A stretch of 64,000 nucleotides of DNA from Salinibaculum sp. SYNS191 (GTDB lineage: Archaea; Halobacteriota; Halobacteria; Halobacteriales; Haloarculaceae): NCBI RefSeq assembly GCF_037338445.1, contig NZ_CP147838.1, positions 1,922,001 through 1,986,000 of the forward strand. Direction: 5' to 3'. Of this stretch, positions 42,650-51,182 are shown in pieces. Position 1 is the stretch's first letter; each line of letters begins with the position of its first letter. A program made the position numbers and the translations under genes. The notes beneath the pieces were generated by a model, which was not told where the DNA came from, did not search any database, and worked only from the letters and a program-made list of their open reading frames with translations.

Positions 42650-43153
42650 CTACTGGAGTTCCAGCCGGCGGACGAAGGGCAACTCCCGAATCTCGTTGAG
42701 CAGGTCGCCGGGCAGCGGTTCGTCGGTGATGACGTACAGCACCGGTTCGTCGGTGAACTCCGGGTCCTCGCTGATGGTCTGGCGGATGGAGATGCCGCGG
42801 TCCGCGATGGCACCGGTGACGGTGGCGACGATGCCGCTCTCCTCGGCATCGCGGACGGCGACGGTCAGTACCGACAGGTCGAGGACGGGCGCGAGGTCCA
42901 TCAGGCTCGGGATGGCGGAGATGTTCTGGAAGATGGGACGGAGTTCGTCGTCCGCGAGGATGGCGTCCGTGGTGGCGTCGACGACGCGGCGGTCCACGCC
43001 CACCTCGCGGGCGATGCCGGTGTTGGGAATCTCGATGCCGCCGGAGACGACGCGGCCCTCGTCGTTGACGGAGAAGCCCCGTTCGAGCAGCAGACGAATC
43101 ACGCGCTGCTGGCTCGGCGAGTCCGAGAACTTCTCCATTATCTCGGCGAACAT
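42650..43153 (-). CDS. ACT-domain regulator of amino acid metabolism (COG2150 type)
   Basis: A 167-aa protein. Residues 1-75 form a winged helix-like region (QQRVIRLLLERGFSVN, NTGIAREVGVDRRVVDATTD), and residues 90-167 an ACT domain (VLTVAVRDAEESGIVATVTG, ADRGISIRQTISED) that binds an amino acid. It abuts hisB exactly, so a link with histidine synthesis is inferred, possibly feedback control. Confidence 0.88.
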   Translation of the reverse strand: MFAEIMEKFSDSPSQQRVIRLLLERGFSVNDEGRVVSGGIEIPNTGIAREVGVDRRVVDATTDAILADDELRPIFQNISAIPSLMDLAPVLDLSVLTVAVRDAEESGIVATVTGAIADRGISIRQTISEDPEFTDEPVLYVITDEPLPGDLLNEIRELPFVRRLELQ

Positions 43154-43741
43154 CTATAGCTCGCCCTTCGTGCTCGGCGCGTCGGCACGCCGCTCGTCGA
43201 TGCGCGTCGCGTCGTCCAGCGCCCGCGCGAGTCCCTTGAACAGCGCCTCTATCTCGTGGTGGGCGTTCTCCCCGCGGACGCTGGCGTGCAGCGTCAGCCC
43301 CGCGTTGGTCGCCAGCGAGCGCAGGAAGTGCCGCGCCATGTAGCTGGTCATCCCGCCGACCGAGTCCTGGGAGAACTCGCTGTCGAAGGCGAAGTACGGG
43401 CGGCCGCTGATGTCCACCACGATGTCGGCGGCGGCCTCGTCCATCGGGACGGTGCGGTCGGCAAAGCGGGAGATGCCGCGCTTGTCGCCCAGCGCCTCCG
43501 CGAAGGCGTCGCCGAGCGTGATACCGACGTCCTCGACGGTGTGGTGGTCGTCGACGTCCAGGTCGCCGTCGCAGGTGACAGTGAGGTCGAACAGGCCGTG
43601 CGTGCCGAAGGCGTCGAGCATGTGGTCGAAGAAGCCGATGCCGGTGTCGACGGTCGTCTCGCCGTCGCCGTCGATATCGAGCGTCACCTCGATATCGGTC
43701 TCGGCGGTCTCGCGCGTGACGGCGGCGGTCCGGTCGGTCAT
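43154..43741 (-). CDS. hisB: Imidazoleglycerol-phosphate dehydratase
   Basis: A 195-aa HisB, sixth step of histidine synthesis. [19 protein letters not shown] and [18 protein letters not shown] carry the metal-binding histidines; [20 protein letters not shown] and [17 protein letters not shown] the second set. Single-domain, as in archaea. A TCATATAGG box about 25 bp upstream makes it a leaderless first gene, followed directly by the ACT regulator. Confidence 0.97.
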   Translation of the reverse strand: MTDRTAAVTRETAETDIEVTLDIDGDGETTVDTGIGFFDHMLDAFGTHGLFDLTVTCDGDLDVDDHHTVEDVGITLGDAFAEALGDKRGISRFADRTVPMDEAAADIVVDISGRPYFAFDSEFSQDSVGGMTSYMARHFLRSLATNAGLTLHASVRGENAHHEIEALFKGLARALDDATRIDERRADAPSTKGEL

Positions 43742-43761
43742 ATGTCCACGGTGTCGGCCCG

Positions 43762-43770
43762 CCTATATGA
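43762..43770 (-). promoter_or_regulatory. TATA box of hisB
   Basis: TCATATAGG on the minus strand is centred 25 bp before the hisB ATG at 43741, so the hisB-ACT mRNA should be leaderless. Confidence 0.6.
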
Positions 43771-43857
43771 CGATTGTGACCGGCAGAGGCGGACGCGAGC
43801 GAGCGCCCGCGACCGACGAGAACGCCGTCGTGCGAGCGTCAGACGGCTGTCTGCCGG

Positions 43858-43866
43858 GATTATATG
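43858..43866 (+). promoter_or_regulatory. TATA box of the 54-aa membrane protein gene
   Basis: GATTATATG is centred 31 bp before the ATG at 43893. It supports a short gene that would otherwise be overlooked. Confidence 0.6.
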
Positions 43867-43892
43867 CGAAAGCGCTGACATGGCTTCCCTGT

Positions 43893-44057
43893 ATGAGCTA
43901 CAAGATGGAAGCGGTCGCGACGCTGGTCATCCTCGCCGGGTTTCTGCTGTTCAACACGGCGGAGACGGCGCTGGTCGGCGCGCTCCTCGTAGCGGGTGGC
44001 GCGTACGCGCTCATCCTGCCGCAGTTCATCGAGCCCCACGGCCCCGCGACGCGGTAG
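43893..44057 (+). CDS. Small two-helix membrane protein, 54 aa
   Basis: MSYKMEAVATLVILAGFLLF is the first helix and ALVGALLVAGGAYALILPQF the second, with a short hydrophilic end. A well-placed TATA box and consistent codon bias support it. It is read against hisB and hisA, which flank it on the other strand, and ends 16 bp from the hisA stop. Function unknown. Confidence 0.75.
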   Translation: MSYKMEAVATLVILAGFLLFNTAETALVGALLVAGGAYALILPQFIEPHGPATR

Positions 44058-44073
44058 TCGAGGCGACGGCGGG

Positions 44074-44802
44074 TCAGACCTCGTCGGCGGCCCGCTGGGC
44101 CTCGGCGAGCGTGAACTCCCCCTCGTAGAGGGCGCTCCCGACGACGACGGCGGCCGCGCCCGCCTCCTTCAGCGCCTGCACGTCCTCGATAGTCGCCACG
44201 CCGCCGCTGGCGACGACAGGGATGTCGACGGCCTCGACGACCCGGCGGACCGGCTCCGTCCTGACGCCCTCTAGCTGTCCCTCCACGTCGACGTCGGTGA
44301 ACAGAATCGCGCCAGCACCCAGGTCGGCGTAGCGGGTGGCGGCCTCGGCTGGGTCCAGGCCGGTGCCCTCGGTCCACCCGGAGACGACAACCTCGCCCCC
44401 TTTCGCGTCGAGGCTGACCACCACGCTGCCGGGGTGGGTGGCGCTGACGTCCGCGACGATGTCGGGGTTCTCGACGGCGGCCGTCCCGAGGATGACGCGG
44501 TCGACGCCGCGGTCGAGCAGTCCGATGGCGTCCTCGCTGGTGCGGATGCCGCCGCCGAGTTGCACGTCCACGTCCACCGCATCGAGGACGGCGTCGATGG
44601 CGGCGGCGTTCTGTCGCTCGCCCTCGAAGGCCCCGTCGAGGTCGACCAGGTGGAGTGTCCCCGCGCCGGCGTCGACCCAGCGCGTCGCGGCCTCGACCGG
44701 GTCGCCGTAGGTGCGGCCGGTGCCGCGCTCGCCGCCGACCAGCTGGACGACCTGCCCGTCCTGCATGTCCACCGCGGGAACCACCTCGAACTCGGGAAAC
44801 AT
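44074..44802 (-). CDS. hisA: ProFAR isomerase HisA
   Basis: A 242-aa TIM-barrel enzyme, fourth step of histidine synthesis. VVPAVDMQDGQVVQLVGGE holds the first catalytic Asp, LHLVDLDGAFEGERQN and VDVQLGGGIRT the first phosphate half, ILFTDVDVEGQLEGV the second Asp, and VVASGGVATIEDVQAL the second phosphate loop. Length normal. It is separated from hisB by the oppositely read small membrane gene, so the two need separate promoters. Confidence 0.97.
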   Translation of the reverse strand: MFPEFEVVPAVDMQDGQVVQLVGGERGTGRTYGDPVEAATRWVDAGAGTLHLVDLDGAFEGERQNAAAIDAVLDAVDVDVQLGGGIRTSEDAIGLLDRGVDRVILGTAAVENPDIVADVSATHPGSVVVSLDAKGGEVVVSGWTEGTGLDPAEAATRYADLGAGAILFTDVDVEGQLEGVRTEPVRRVVEAVDIPVVASGGVATIEDVQALKEAGAAAVVVGSALYEGEFTLAEAQRAADEV

Positions 44803-44893
44803 ACCCGGGTGTGCGCGACCGGCGGGTGAAAGCGTGTTGGTCCCCGCCGGGACGCGACGGCGCGGGCGTCGTGTTACCCTCGCGATAAACGGG

Positions 44894-44901
44894 GTTTATA
44901 C
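44894..44901 (+). promoter_or_regulatory. TATA box of the HemAT gene
   Basis: GTTTATAC is centred 26 bp before the ATG at 44924. A GAGGAG stretch lies between them. Confidence 0.65.
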
Positions 44902-44923
44902 GGCACGTGAGGAGAGTGGATGT

Positions 44924-46495
44924 ATGACTGGGTACGCAGACCGGTTCGGTCGAGGTGGGTTGAACCATCTCGTCGACGCCGACGCGCTCCTGGCGGAGTG
45001 TGGCATCGACAGCGAGGAGATAGCCTGGCGCAAGGACTTCATCGGGTTCGACGGCGAGGACGCCGAGCGGCTGGCGGCGCTGCAGGACCTCTTCGAGGCC
45101 CACGCCGACGACATCGCCGAGGACTTCTACGAGAACCTGACCGCGTACGACCAGACGACCGAGGTCATCGGGCGCTCGGAGAAGGCCGTCGACCAGTTGA
45201 AGGAGACACAGCGGGCCTACCTCGTGACCCTCGCCGGCGGGGAGTACGGCCGCGAGTACGTCCGGAACCGGGCGCGCATCGGGAAGCTCCACAACCTCAT
45301 CGACATGCCGATGAAACACTACATCGGCCAGTACGGCGTCTACTACGACCTCATCTTCGACATCATGCGCGACCGGCTGGAAGACGACATCGTCGATGCC
45401 GTCGTCGAACAGGGCGGCGTCGCCGCCGACGGCGGAGCGGCCGCGGCACGGGGCGAGGAGACCGTCACGCTCGAACGCGGGGCGGTAGAGGCGGCGGTAC
45501 GGGAGGAACTCGACGACGGGTTCCGCGACCTGCTCGCGGTCCTGCGCGTCATCAACCTCGACATGCAGGTCGTCGCCGACACCTACATCCACGCCTACAG
45601 CCAGGACCTCCAGGAGGCGGTCGACGAGCGCGAACGGCTCATGCGGGAGGTCGAGGAGGACATCGAGGAGCCAATCGCGGAACTCAACGACTCGGCGGCG
45701 CGGATGGCCGACAGCGCCGAGGAGATATCCGACCTCGCCGACGAGCAGACCGGCCGCATCCGCGAGGTCACCGGTGAAGTGTCGAACATGAGCGCGACAG
45801 TCGAGGAGATCGCCTCGACGGCCGACCAGGTGGAGGCGACGAGCAGGGACGCCGAACGCCTCGCCGAGGAGGGCCAGGAGTCGGCGGACGCGGCTGTCGA
45901 CGCCATCGACGGGGTCGGCGGCGTCGTGGAAGACGTGGCCGACGACGTGGACCGCCTCCAGAGCCGCGTCGGCGAGATAGACGAAATCGTCGAGGTCATC
46001 AACGACATCGCGGACCAGACGAACATGCTGGCGCTGAACGCCTCCATCGAGGCCGCGCGCGCCGGCGAGGCCGGCAGCGGGTTCGCCGTCGTCGCCGACG
46101 AGGTCAAGAGTCTCGCGGAGGAGTCCCAGGACAACGCCAGCGAAATCGAGGCGACGGTCACGGAGATACAGGCCGAGACCGAGGAGACCGTCGCGAACCT
46201 GGCGACGGCGACAGACCAGGTGACCGAGGGCATCGAGCGCGTCGAGGCGGCGATGGAGAGCCTGGCCGACATCGTGGACGCGGTCCACGAGACCAGACGG
46301 GGCATCGAGGAGGTCGCCGCGGCGACCGACGACCAGGCCGCCAGCAGCGAGGAGGTCGCGAGCATGCTGGACGAACTGGTCGACCGGGCCGAGCAGGTCG
46401 CCGGGGAAGTCCAGCGCGTCGCCACGGCCAACGAGCGCCAGCAGGCCAAGCTCGAAGAAATCGACGAGACGATTCGCCGCCTGACGGCAGAGTGA
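44924..46495 (+). CDS. hemAT: HemAT globin-coupled aerotaxis transducer
   Basis: A 523-aa soluble transducer. Residues 1-190 are a globin sensor; RIGKLHNLIDMPMKHYIGQY contains the proximal heme His at residue 123, the position known from HemAT proteins. Residues 240-523 are a methyl-accepting signalling coiled coil with the conserved hairpin tip EIVEVINDIADQTNMLALNA and SIEAARAGEAGSGFAVVADE. There are no membrane helices. It binds O2 and signals to CheA/CheW, encoded elsewhere. Confidence 0.95.
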   Translation: MTGYADRFGRGGLNHLVDADALLAECGIDSEEIAWRKDFIGFDGEDAERLAALQDLFEAHADDIAEDFYENLTAYDQTTEVIGRSEKAVDQLKETQRAYLVTLAGGEYGREYVRNRARIGKLHNLIDMPMKHYIGQYGVYYDLIFDIMRDRLEDDIVDAVVEQGGVAADGGAAAARGEETVTLERGAVEAAVREELDDGFRDLLAVLRVINLDMQVVADTYIHAYSQDLQEAVDERERLMREVEEDIEEPIAELNDSAARMADSAEEISDLADEQTGRIREVTGEVSNMSATVEEIASTADQVEATSRDAERLAEEGQESADAAVDAIDGVGGVVEDVADDVDRLQSRVGEIDEIVEVINDIADQTNMLALNASIEAARAGEAGSGFAVVADEVKSLAEESQDNASEIEATVTEIQAETEETVANLATATDQVTEGIERVEAAMESLADIVDAVHETRRGIEEVAAATDDQAASSEEVASMLDELVDRAEQVAGEVQRVATANERQQAKLEEIDETIRRLTAE

Positions 46496-46635
46496 GACCG
46501 TCGAACGCCCGAATCCGCGGCGCCCCCACCCGCCACAAGTAACAGTTCGAGTATGTTTCTGCGGGGTCCACGGCCGTTCGAACGGGTCCGAATGAACAGC
46601 AAAGTCTAACCGGGAGGGCATAATAGGTGCAGGTG

Positions 46636-47025
46636 ATGCCTACCGTAGAGTACCTTAACTACGAAGTCGTGGACGACCAGGGCTGGGACCTGTACGATGA
46701 TGACCTCTTCGAGACGGCGGCCGACGCCGGTCTCGACGAGGAGGATTACGGCGAACTCGAGGTCAACGAAGGCGAGTACATCCTCGAAGCAGCCGAGGCA
46801 CAGGGCTACGACTGGCCGTTCTCGTGTCGCGCAGGCGCCTGCGCGAACTGTGCGGCCATCGTCACCGAGGGCGACATCGACATGGACATGCAGCAGATTC
46901 TCTCCGACGAGGAAGTCGACGAGAAGAACGTCCGCCTGACCTGTATCGGGTCGCCCGCCGCCGACACGGTGAAGATCGTCTACAACGCAAAGCACCTCGA
47001 CTACCTGCAGAACCGCGTCATCTAA
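46636..47025 (+). CDS. fdx: Haloarchaeal 2Fe-2S ferredoxin
   Basis: A 129-aa acidic plant-type ferredoxin. The haloarchaeal N-terminal extension ([20 protein letters not shown]) precedes the core with [15 protein letters not shown] and VRLTCIGSP, giving the four Cys ligands. In haloarchaea it accepts electrons from pyruvate and 2-oxoglutarate:ferredoxin oxidoreductases. AGTCTAACC about 30 bp upstream is a plausible TATA box. A perfect hairpin follows the stop. Confidence 0.97.
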   Translation: MPTVEYLNYEVVDDQGWDLYDDDLFETAADAGLDEEDYGELEVNEGEYILEAAEAQGYDWPFSCRAGACANCAAIVTEGDIDMDMQQILSDEEVDEKNVRLTCIGSPAADTVKIVYNAKHLDYLQNRVI

Positions 47026-47032
47026 TTCGCGG

Positions 47033-47052
47033 TGTGAAACGTGCGTTTCACA
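47033..47052 (+). terminator. Hairpin downstream of fdx
   Basis: TGTGAAACG-TG-CGTTTCACA, perfect 9-bp arms with a 2-nt spacer, begins 8 bp after the fdx stop. It may end the transcript or protect its 3' end. Only a weak T-rich run follows, so intrinsic termination is not proven. Confidence 0.5.
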
Positions 47053-47198
47053 GACGCACTTCCTTCCGGGGTTGTGTCGTAAGCAGCCCCCGGATGTTCT
47101 CGACAGTCAGACGCGTCAGTGTCGATGTCACCCCCAGACGAGAACCGCGGACAGCACGACATCTCGCCGGCAGCGGCGAGTGGCGCGTCTGCTGTGTC

Positions 47199-47540
47199 TC
47201 ACAGCCAGTTCCTGCTGACGTATTCGAGGGTGACGTCTGACTGTTCGATGTACTTCGACATCTCGTGAACGGCGTCCCCCACCTCGCGCGTAGACAGCGT
47301 CTGGTCCCGCTGAAAGAGGACGCCCCCAGCGTCCTCGACGTCCAGTTCGGTGAAGAAGTCGTCATCCTGGGTGAAAATCAGACGGCCGTGCTCGCGAGCG
47401 TGTTGGGCGATGGACTCGTCTTCGACACCGAGGCCGAGTTCGGTGACGTCGTCGAGACGCTCCACGTCGTGACCGAGCTTTCGCAGGTAGTTGACTGTCG
47501 CTCGCTCGACGTTCTCGTCCGCGAGAATCCGATACGCCAT
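47199..47540 (-). CDS. DUF5615 PIN-like toxin
   Basis: A 113-aa PIN-like protein. MAYRILADENVERATVNYLR has the first acidic cluster (ADEN) and GRLIFTQDDDFFTELDV the second (TQDDDF), typical of DUF5615/Mut7-C ribonucleases. Its ATG overlaps the stop of a DUF433 gene (TGATG), the standard antitoxin-toxin order. Acidic residues appear intact. Confidence 0.88.
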   Translation of the reverse strand: MAYRILADENVERATVNYLRKLGHDVERLDDVTELGLGVEDESIAQHAREHGRLIFTQDDDFFTELDVEDAGGVLFQRDQTLSTREVGDAVHEMSKYIEQSDVTLEYVSRNWL

Positions 47541-47821
47541 CAGCCGCGGACGTCGTCAGGGTCGGTAGTCAGGTGCTCGTGGTCCTCGACTGCCGCCTCG
47601 CGCTGGCGTTCGACGTCGCGCATCTCTTCGGGGTGGTCGTGATAGTAGGTGAGCGCACGGTAGACGTCGGCTACGTCGATGTCGTGACGGTCGGCGACCG
47701 TCCGCGGTTCGAGGCCGCGGTCCTCGACCTGTGTTTTGATGAACTGGACGGTGACCCGTCGGCCTTCGAGATGTGGCTCGTCGTGCAGTTCCCGCACGAT
47801 TCTCCGGCTCACCTGGCTCAT
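47540..47821 (-). CDS. DUF433 family antitoxin
   Basis: A 93-aa DUF433 protein. PHLEGRRVTVQFIKTQVEDR and ADRHDIDVADVYRALTYYHD form the winged-helix DNA-binding core usual for this family. The charged C-terminus would contact the toxin. It is the second toxin-antitoxin module in the window, unrelated to VapBC at 27.3 kb. Confidence 0.88.
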   Translation of the reverse strand: MSQVSRRIVRELHDEPHLEGRRVTVQFIKTQVEDRGLEPRTVADRHDIDVADVYRALTYYHDHPEEMRDVERQREAAVEDHEHLTTDPDDVRG

Positions 47822-47994
47822 ACGGAGTTCTATGCCGCCATCGTACTTGAACGTCGGGTTCGTTGGAGGGTTCTCGTCTCCAGGACGGCTGCGGTCAGCC
47901 CTGCGTCATCTGACGACGGCTGCAGCACACTTCTCGCGGCCAGCTACCCTGCCGAGTCGCAAGTGCTAACTCCCGGCGGGTCACAGCAAGGGGC

Positions 47995-49047
47995 GTGTTC
48001 GCGACGATTCCCGACCTGCTCCGGCTGGTGGCGGTCCCCTTCTTCGGCTACGTCGCCTATCGGGACGTCGAGACCCGGCGCATCCCGAACCGGACCTGGT
48101 ACCCGCTGGCCGCGCTGGCGGTCATCCTGCTGGTTTGGGACGCCTACCGGCTGTTCGCCGGGGACCCGACGGTCGCAGCCTTCCAGCGCCGGCGTTTCCT
48201 GGTCGGGGTCGCCTTCAGCCTCCTCTTCATCGTCCCGCTGGTCTACGGCTTCTGGCTCGTCGGCGGCTTCGGCGGGGCAGACGTCAAGGCGTTCTGGGTC
48301 ATCGCTCTCCTCTTTCCGGTGTTCCCGGCCTACAACCTCTGGGAACTCGGCGTCGGACTCGACTTCCGGCTCCCGTACGTCCGGCCGGAACTCCCGGTGT
48401 TCTCGCTGACCATCCTCTCGAACACCGTCGTCGCCGGCATCTTCTACCCCGTCGCGCTGGCGGTGCGCAACGCCGCCGCCGGCTACGTCTCGCCGGGGAT
48501 GTTCATCGCCAAACCCGTCGATTCGGCCGCCGTCGGCGAGGAGTATGGAACCCTGCTGGAGTTCCCCGACCGCTCGCTGACGGCGGACCTCTCGCTGTCG
48601 GGGCTGCGCGCGTACTTCTCCTGGCGCGGGCTGGACCTCGACGCCCTGCGGATGTACCTGCAGTGGCGCGGCCTGACGCTCGCGGAGGTCCGCGAGAACC
48701 CGGAGCGCTACCGCGACCCGGCGACGCTACCCGTCGAGCCGAACGACCCCGGCGACGGCGCAATCACCGACGGCGGGACCCCGGCCGAACCGGAGATGGT
48801 CCCCGAAACCGACGCCGAGTCCGCGGACCCCTGGGGTGCCGCGGCCTTCCTCGACGACATCGAGGGCAGCGCCTACGGGACCACGCCCGAGTCGCTCCGC
48901 GAGGGGCTGGACGCGCTGGTCGGCGAGGACGTGGTGTGGATTTCTCCGGGGATACCCTTTCTCGTCCCGCTGTTCGTCGGGCTGTGTCTCGCGCTGACGG
49001 CCGGCGACCTGCTCTTTGCCGTCCTGACGCTGGTCGGACTGGTCTGA
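47995..49047 (+). CDS. pibD: Prepilin/preflagellin peptidase PibD (A24)
   Basis: A 350-aa membrane aspartyl protease that cleaves type IV pilin and archaellin signal peptides. [11 protein letters not shown] carries the first catalytic Asp and [14 protein letters not shown] the GxGD-like second. About six helices, with a long hydrophilic domain (residues 165-315) before the last ones, typical of haloarchaeal PibD. It starts with a GTG; GTGCTAACT about 30 bp upstream may be its TATA box. No pilin gene is adjacent. Confidence 0.92.
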   Translation: MFATIPDLLRLVAVPFFGYVAYRDVETRRIPNRTWYPLAALAVILLVWDAYRLFAGDPTVAAFQRRRFLVGVAFSLLFIVPLVYGFWLVGGFGGADVKAFWVIALLFPVFPAYNLWELGVGLDFRLPYVRPELPVFSLTILSNTVVAGIFYPVALAVRNAAAGYVSPGMFIAKPVDSAAVGEEYGTLLEFPDRSLTADLSLSGLRAYFSWRGLDLDALRMYLQWRGLTLAEVRENPERYRDPATLPVEPNDPGDGAITDGGTPAEPEMVPETDAESADPWGAAAFLDDIEGSAYGTTPESLREGLDALVGEDVVWISPGIPFLVPLFVGLCLALTAGDLLFAVLTLVGLV

Positions 49048-49088
49048 GACCACCAACTGCTTTCGGGTGCGGGGACCAACCCCCGGGC

Positions 49089-49466
49089 ATGGACCGCCGC
49101 CTCGCCTGGGTGCTCGCCGCCGCCGTCGGCGGACTCGCCGGCGGCCTCAGCTACACGGTCGGCGCGCCGGACCCCTCGCTGACGGCCGGCGTCGTCCTGA
49201 GCTACGGGGCCGTCGTCGTCCTGTCGGCCAGACACCCCGACACCGTCTACCAGGAGGGCGTCGGCAGGGTCGGCTTCCGCTACGGGTTCTGGTCGGCCGC
49301 TGCGACGGCGTTTCTCCTGCTGGTCGCGCTGCTGGGCGTCGGGCCGTGGGTTCCCGTCGACGCCGGCCTGCGGGTGAGTCTCGGGCTGTTCGTCCTCGGC
49401 GCCGGCTACGCGATGTGGCTGTTCGGCGTCAGCTACGCCCGGGCGAAGGGCGACGGGGGCGCGTAG
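49089..49466 (+). CDS. Four-helix membrane protein, 125 aa
   Basis: Four hydrophobic segments (about residues 6-24, 30-46, 67-86 and 96-115) and a short basic end. [20 protein letters not shown] and [20 protein letters not shown] are typical. It follows pibD by 41 bp on the same strand and may be cotranscribed. Unknown function. Confidence 0.75.
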   Translation: MDRRLAWVLAAAVGGLAGGLSYTVGAPDPSLTAGVVLSYGAVVVLSARHPDTVYQEGVGRVGFRYGFWSAAATAFLLLVALLGVGPWVPVDAGLRVSLGLFVLGAGYAMWLFGVSYARAKGDGGA

Positions 49467-49467
49467 C

Positions 49468-49614
49468 TCAGATGTGCTCCTCTTCGAGGACCCACCCCAG
49501 CGCCCGCTTGTAGTAGGTGAACATCTGCCGGACGCCCTCGTGGCGCATCTCCTCGTCGTCAAGTTGCTCCTTGAGAAACTCGTACTGCTCCCGGATCTCG
49601 TCTTCCTCGCGCAT
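49468..49614 (-). CDS. Small helical protein, 48 aa
   Basis: The frame encodes [20 protein letters not shown] and [20 protein letters not shown], a charged helical pair without membrane segment or cysteine. Strong G/C third-position bias supports it. It lies between the convergent membrane protein gene (1 bp gap) and divergent hisI. Family not recognised. Confidence 0.7.
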   Translation of the reverse strand: MREEDEIREQYEFLKEQLDDEEMRHEGVRQMFTYYKRALGWVLEEEHI

Positions 49615-49695
49615 GGGACACCGTGGGGCCGAGGACACAAAAGGGCTCCAGCCCCGAGGACAAAACCTATCCCCGGAACGGGCGTGACACCGGGT

Positions 49696-50067
49696 ATGGA
49701 CGACGACGCCCCCGCACTCGCCTTCGACGAGCAGGACCTGCTGCCCGCTGTCGCACAGGACGTCGACTCCGGCGAGGTCCTGATGCTCGCCTACGTCACC
49801 GAGGAGGCCCTGGCGAAGACCCGCGAGACAGGGCTGGCCCACTACTACTCCCGCAGCCGCAACGAACTCTGGCAGAAGGGCGCGACCAGCGGCAACGTCC
49901 AGCACGTCGAGGAGGTCCGGGTGGACTGCGACGGCGACGCCCTCCTCTATCGCATCCACCAGGAGGGCGGGGCCTGTCACACCGGCTACGAATCGTGCTT
50001 CTACCGCACCGTCGACGGCGACGTCGTCGGCGACCGCGTCTTCGACCCCGACGATGTCTACGAGTGA
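49696..50067 (+). CDS. hisI: Phosphoribosyl-AMP cyclohydrolase
   Basis: A 123-aa HisI, third step of histidine synthesis. [38 protein letters not shown] and [20 protein letters not shown] include the metal-binding Asp and Cys residues, with the final [10 protein letters not shown]. It lacks the HisE domain, as in archaea. The next gene starts inside it (14-bp overlap). Confidence 0.97.
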   Translation: MDDDAPALAFDEQDLLPAVAQDVDSGEVLMLAYVTEEALAKTRETGLAHYYSRSRNELWQKGATSGNVQHVEEVRVDCDGDALLYRIHQEGGACHTGYESCFYRTVDGDVVGDRVFDPDDVYE

Positions 50068-51181
50068 GACCGTCGACGACCCGGTGGCCGCCCTGCAGCG
50101 GGCCGACGAGCGCCTGGCGCGGGCCCGCCAGCGGGTCGACGAGTTCGGCGAGGCCGACCTCCGGCAACTGGCCGACGCCTACGACGAGTTCACCGGCCTC
50201 CTGAACCGCTACGAGGAGCCGGCCACTGGCGACGGCGACTTCCAGAAGTTCATCGAGTTCCAGGGGAAAATCGAGTCGGCCGTCGAGCGCCTGGCCGACG
50301 ACATCCTCCTGCGGGAGGCCTTCGAGGAGGCCGACGAGCACCTCCAGCAGCGCCGCCTCTCGGAGTCCGATTTCGCGTACGTCCGCGAGCAACTGGAGCC
50401 GGTCGCCGACCTCGTCGGTCGGCTGGACGAGCGCGACGACGCGCTCGCGGCGTACCGGCGGGCGCGGCGGCGAGTCGAGCAGGCCCGCCACGAGACCAGC
50501 GAGCGCATCGACGACCTGGAGCGGCTGGTCCGCCTGGGCGAGGCCGACCTCGACGCACCCACCGAGCGCCTGCGCGACCCCATCGGGGCGTACAACGACG
50601 CGGTGCAGACGGCCTGGCGGGAGTTCCGCCGCGACGCGCCCGCCCGGGAGGTGGTCGCGTTCCTCGATTCGATGGGGCAGTTCCCGCTGGTCCCCTTCGA
50701 GACGCCGCCGAGCGAACTGCGGGAGTACGTCCGCGAGCGGCCGCCCGGCGAGAAGCCAGTCCCGAAGCTGCTGGAGTACGCCGACTACTCGCGGTCGAAA
50801 CTCGACCACTACGTCGACGACCCGGCTGCGCTGACCCGCGCGGTCGGCACGCGCCAGACCTACCTCCAGCGGCTGGACGCCGACCCGCTGACCGTCGACT
50901 GGCCGCCGCCGACGGCCGAGGAACTGGAGTTTCGCACGAAGGAACTGACGGCGGCGGTCAACCGCTTCGCGCCGGACGTGGTCGAGCACCTGCGCGCGGT
51001 GGCGGCGCTGCCCCGGGAGACCGAGTACCGGCGGTTGCGCGAGAGCGCCGTCGCCGAGGCCGACCTGACCGACGGAGAGCGCGAGCGGCTGAAAAGCGGC
51101 GCAGTCGAGGACGAACTGGCGGACGCGCGGGAGCGACTGGAGCGACTGGAGACGGGGCTGTCGGAGTACCCCGAGGAGTGA
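50054..51181 (+). CDS. Coiled-coil protein of unknown function (DUF7118-like)
   Basis: A 375-aa, highly charged, mostly helical protein. Long Arg/Glu/Ala-rich stretches ([57 protein letters not shown]) predict coiled coils, separated by a less helical central part with [20 protein letters not shown]. It overlaps hisI by 14 bp, so coupling is likely. It resembles a haloarchaeal family annotated as DUF7118; this assignment is tentative. Confidence 0.7.
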   Translation: MSTSETVDDPVAALQRADERLARARQRVDEFGEADLRQLADAYDEFTGLLNRYEEPATGDGDFQKFIEFQGKIESAVERLADDILLREAFEEADEHLQQRRLSESDFAYVREQLEPVADLVGRLDERDDALAAYRRARRRVEQARHETSERIDDLERLVRLGEADLDAPTERLRDPIGAYNDAVQTAWREFRRDAPAREVVAFLDSMGQFPLVPFETPPSELREYVRERPPGEKPVPKLLEYADYSRSKLDHYVDDPAALTRAVGTRQTYLQRLDADPLTVDWPPPTAEELEFRTKELTAAVNRFAPDVVEHLRAVAALPRETEYRRLRESAVAEADLTDGERERLKSGAVEDELADARERLERLETGLSEYPEE

Positions 51182-51182
51182 G

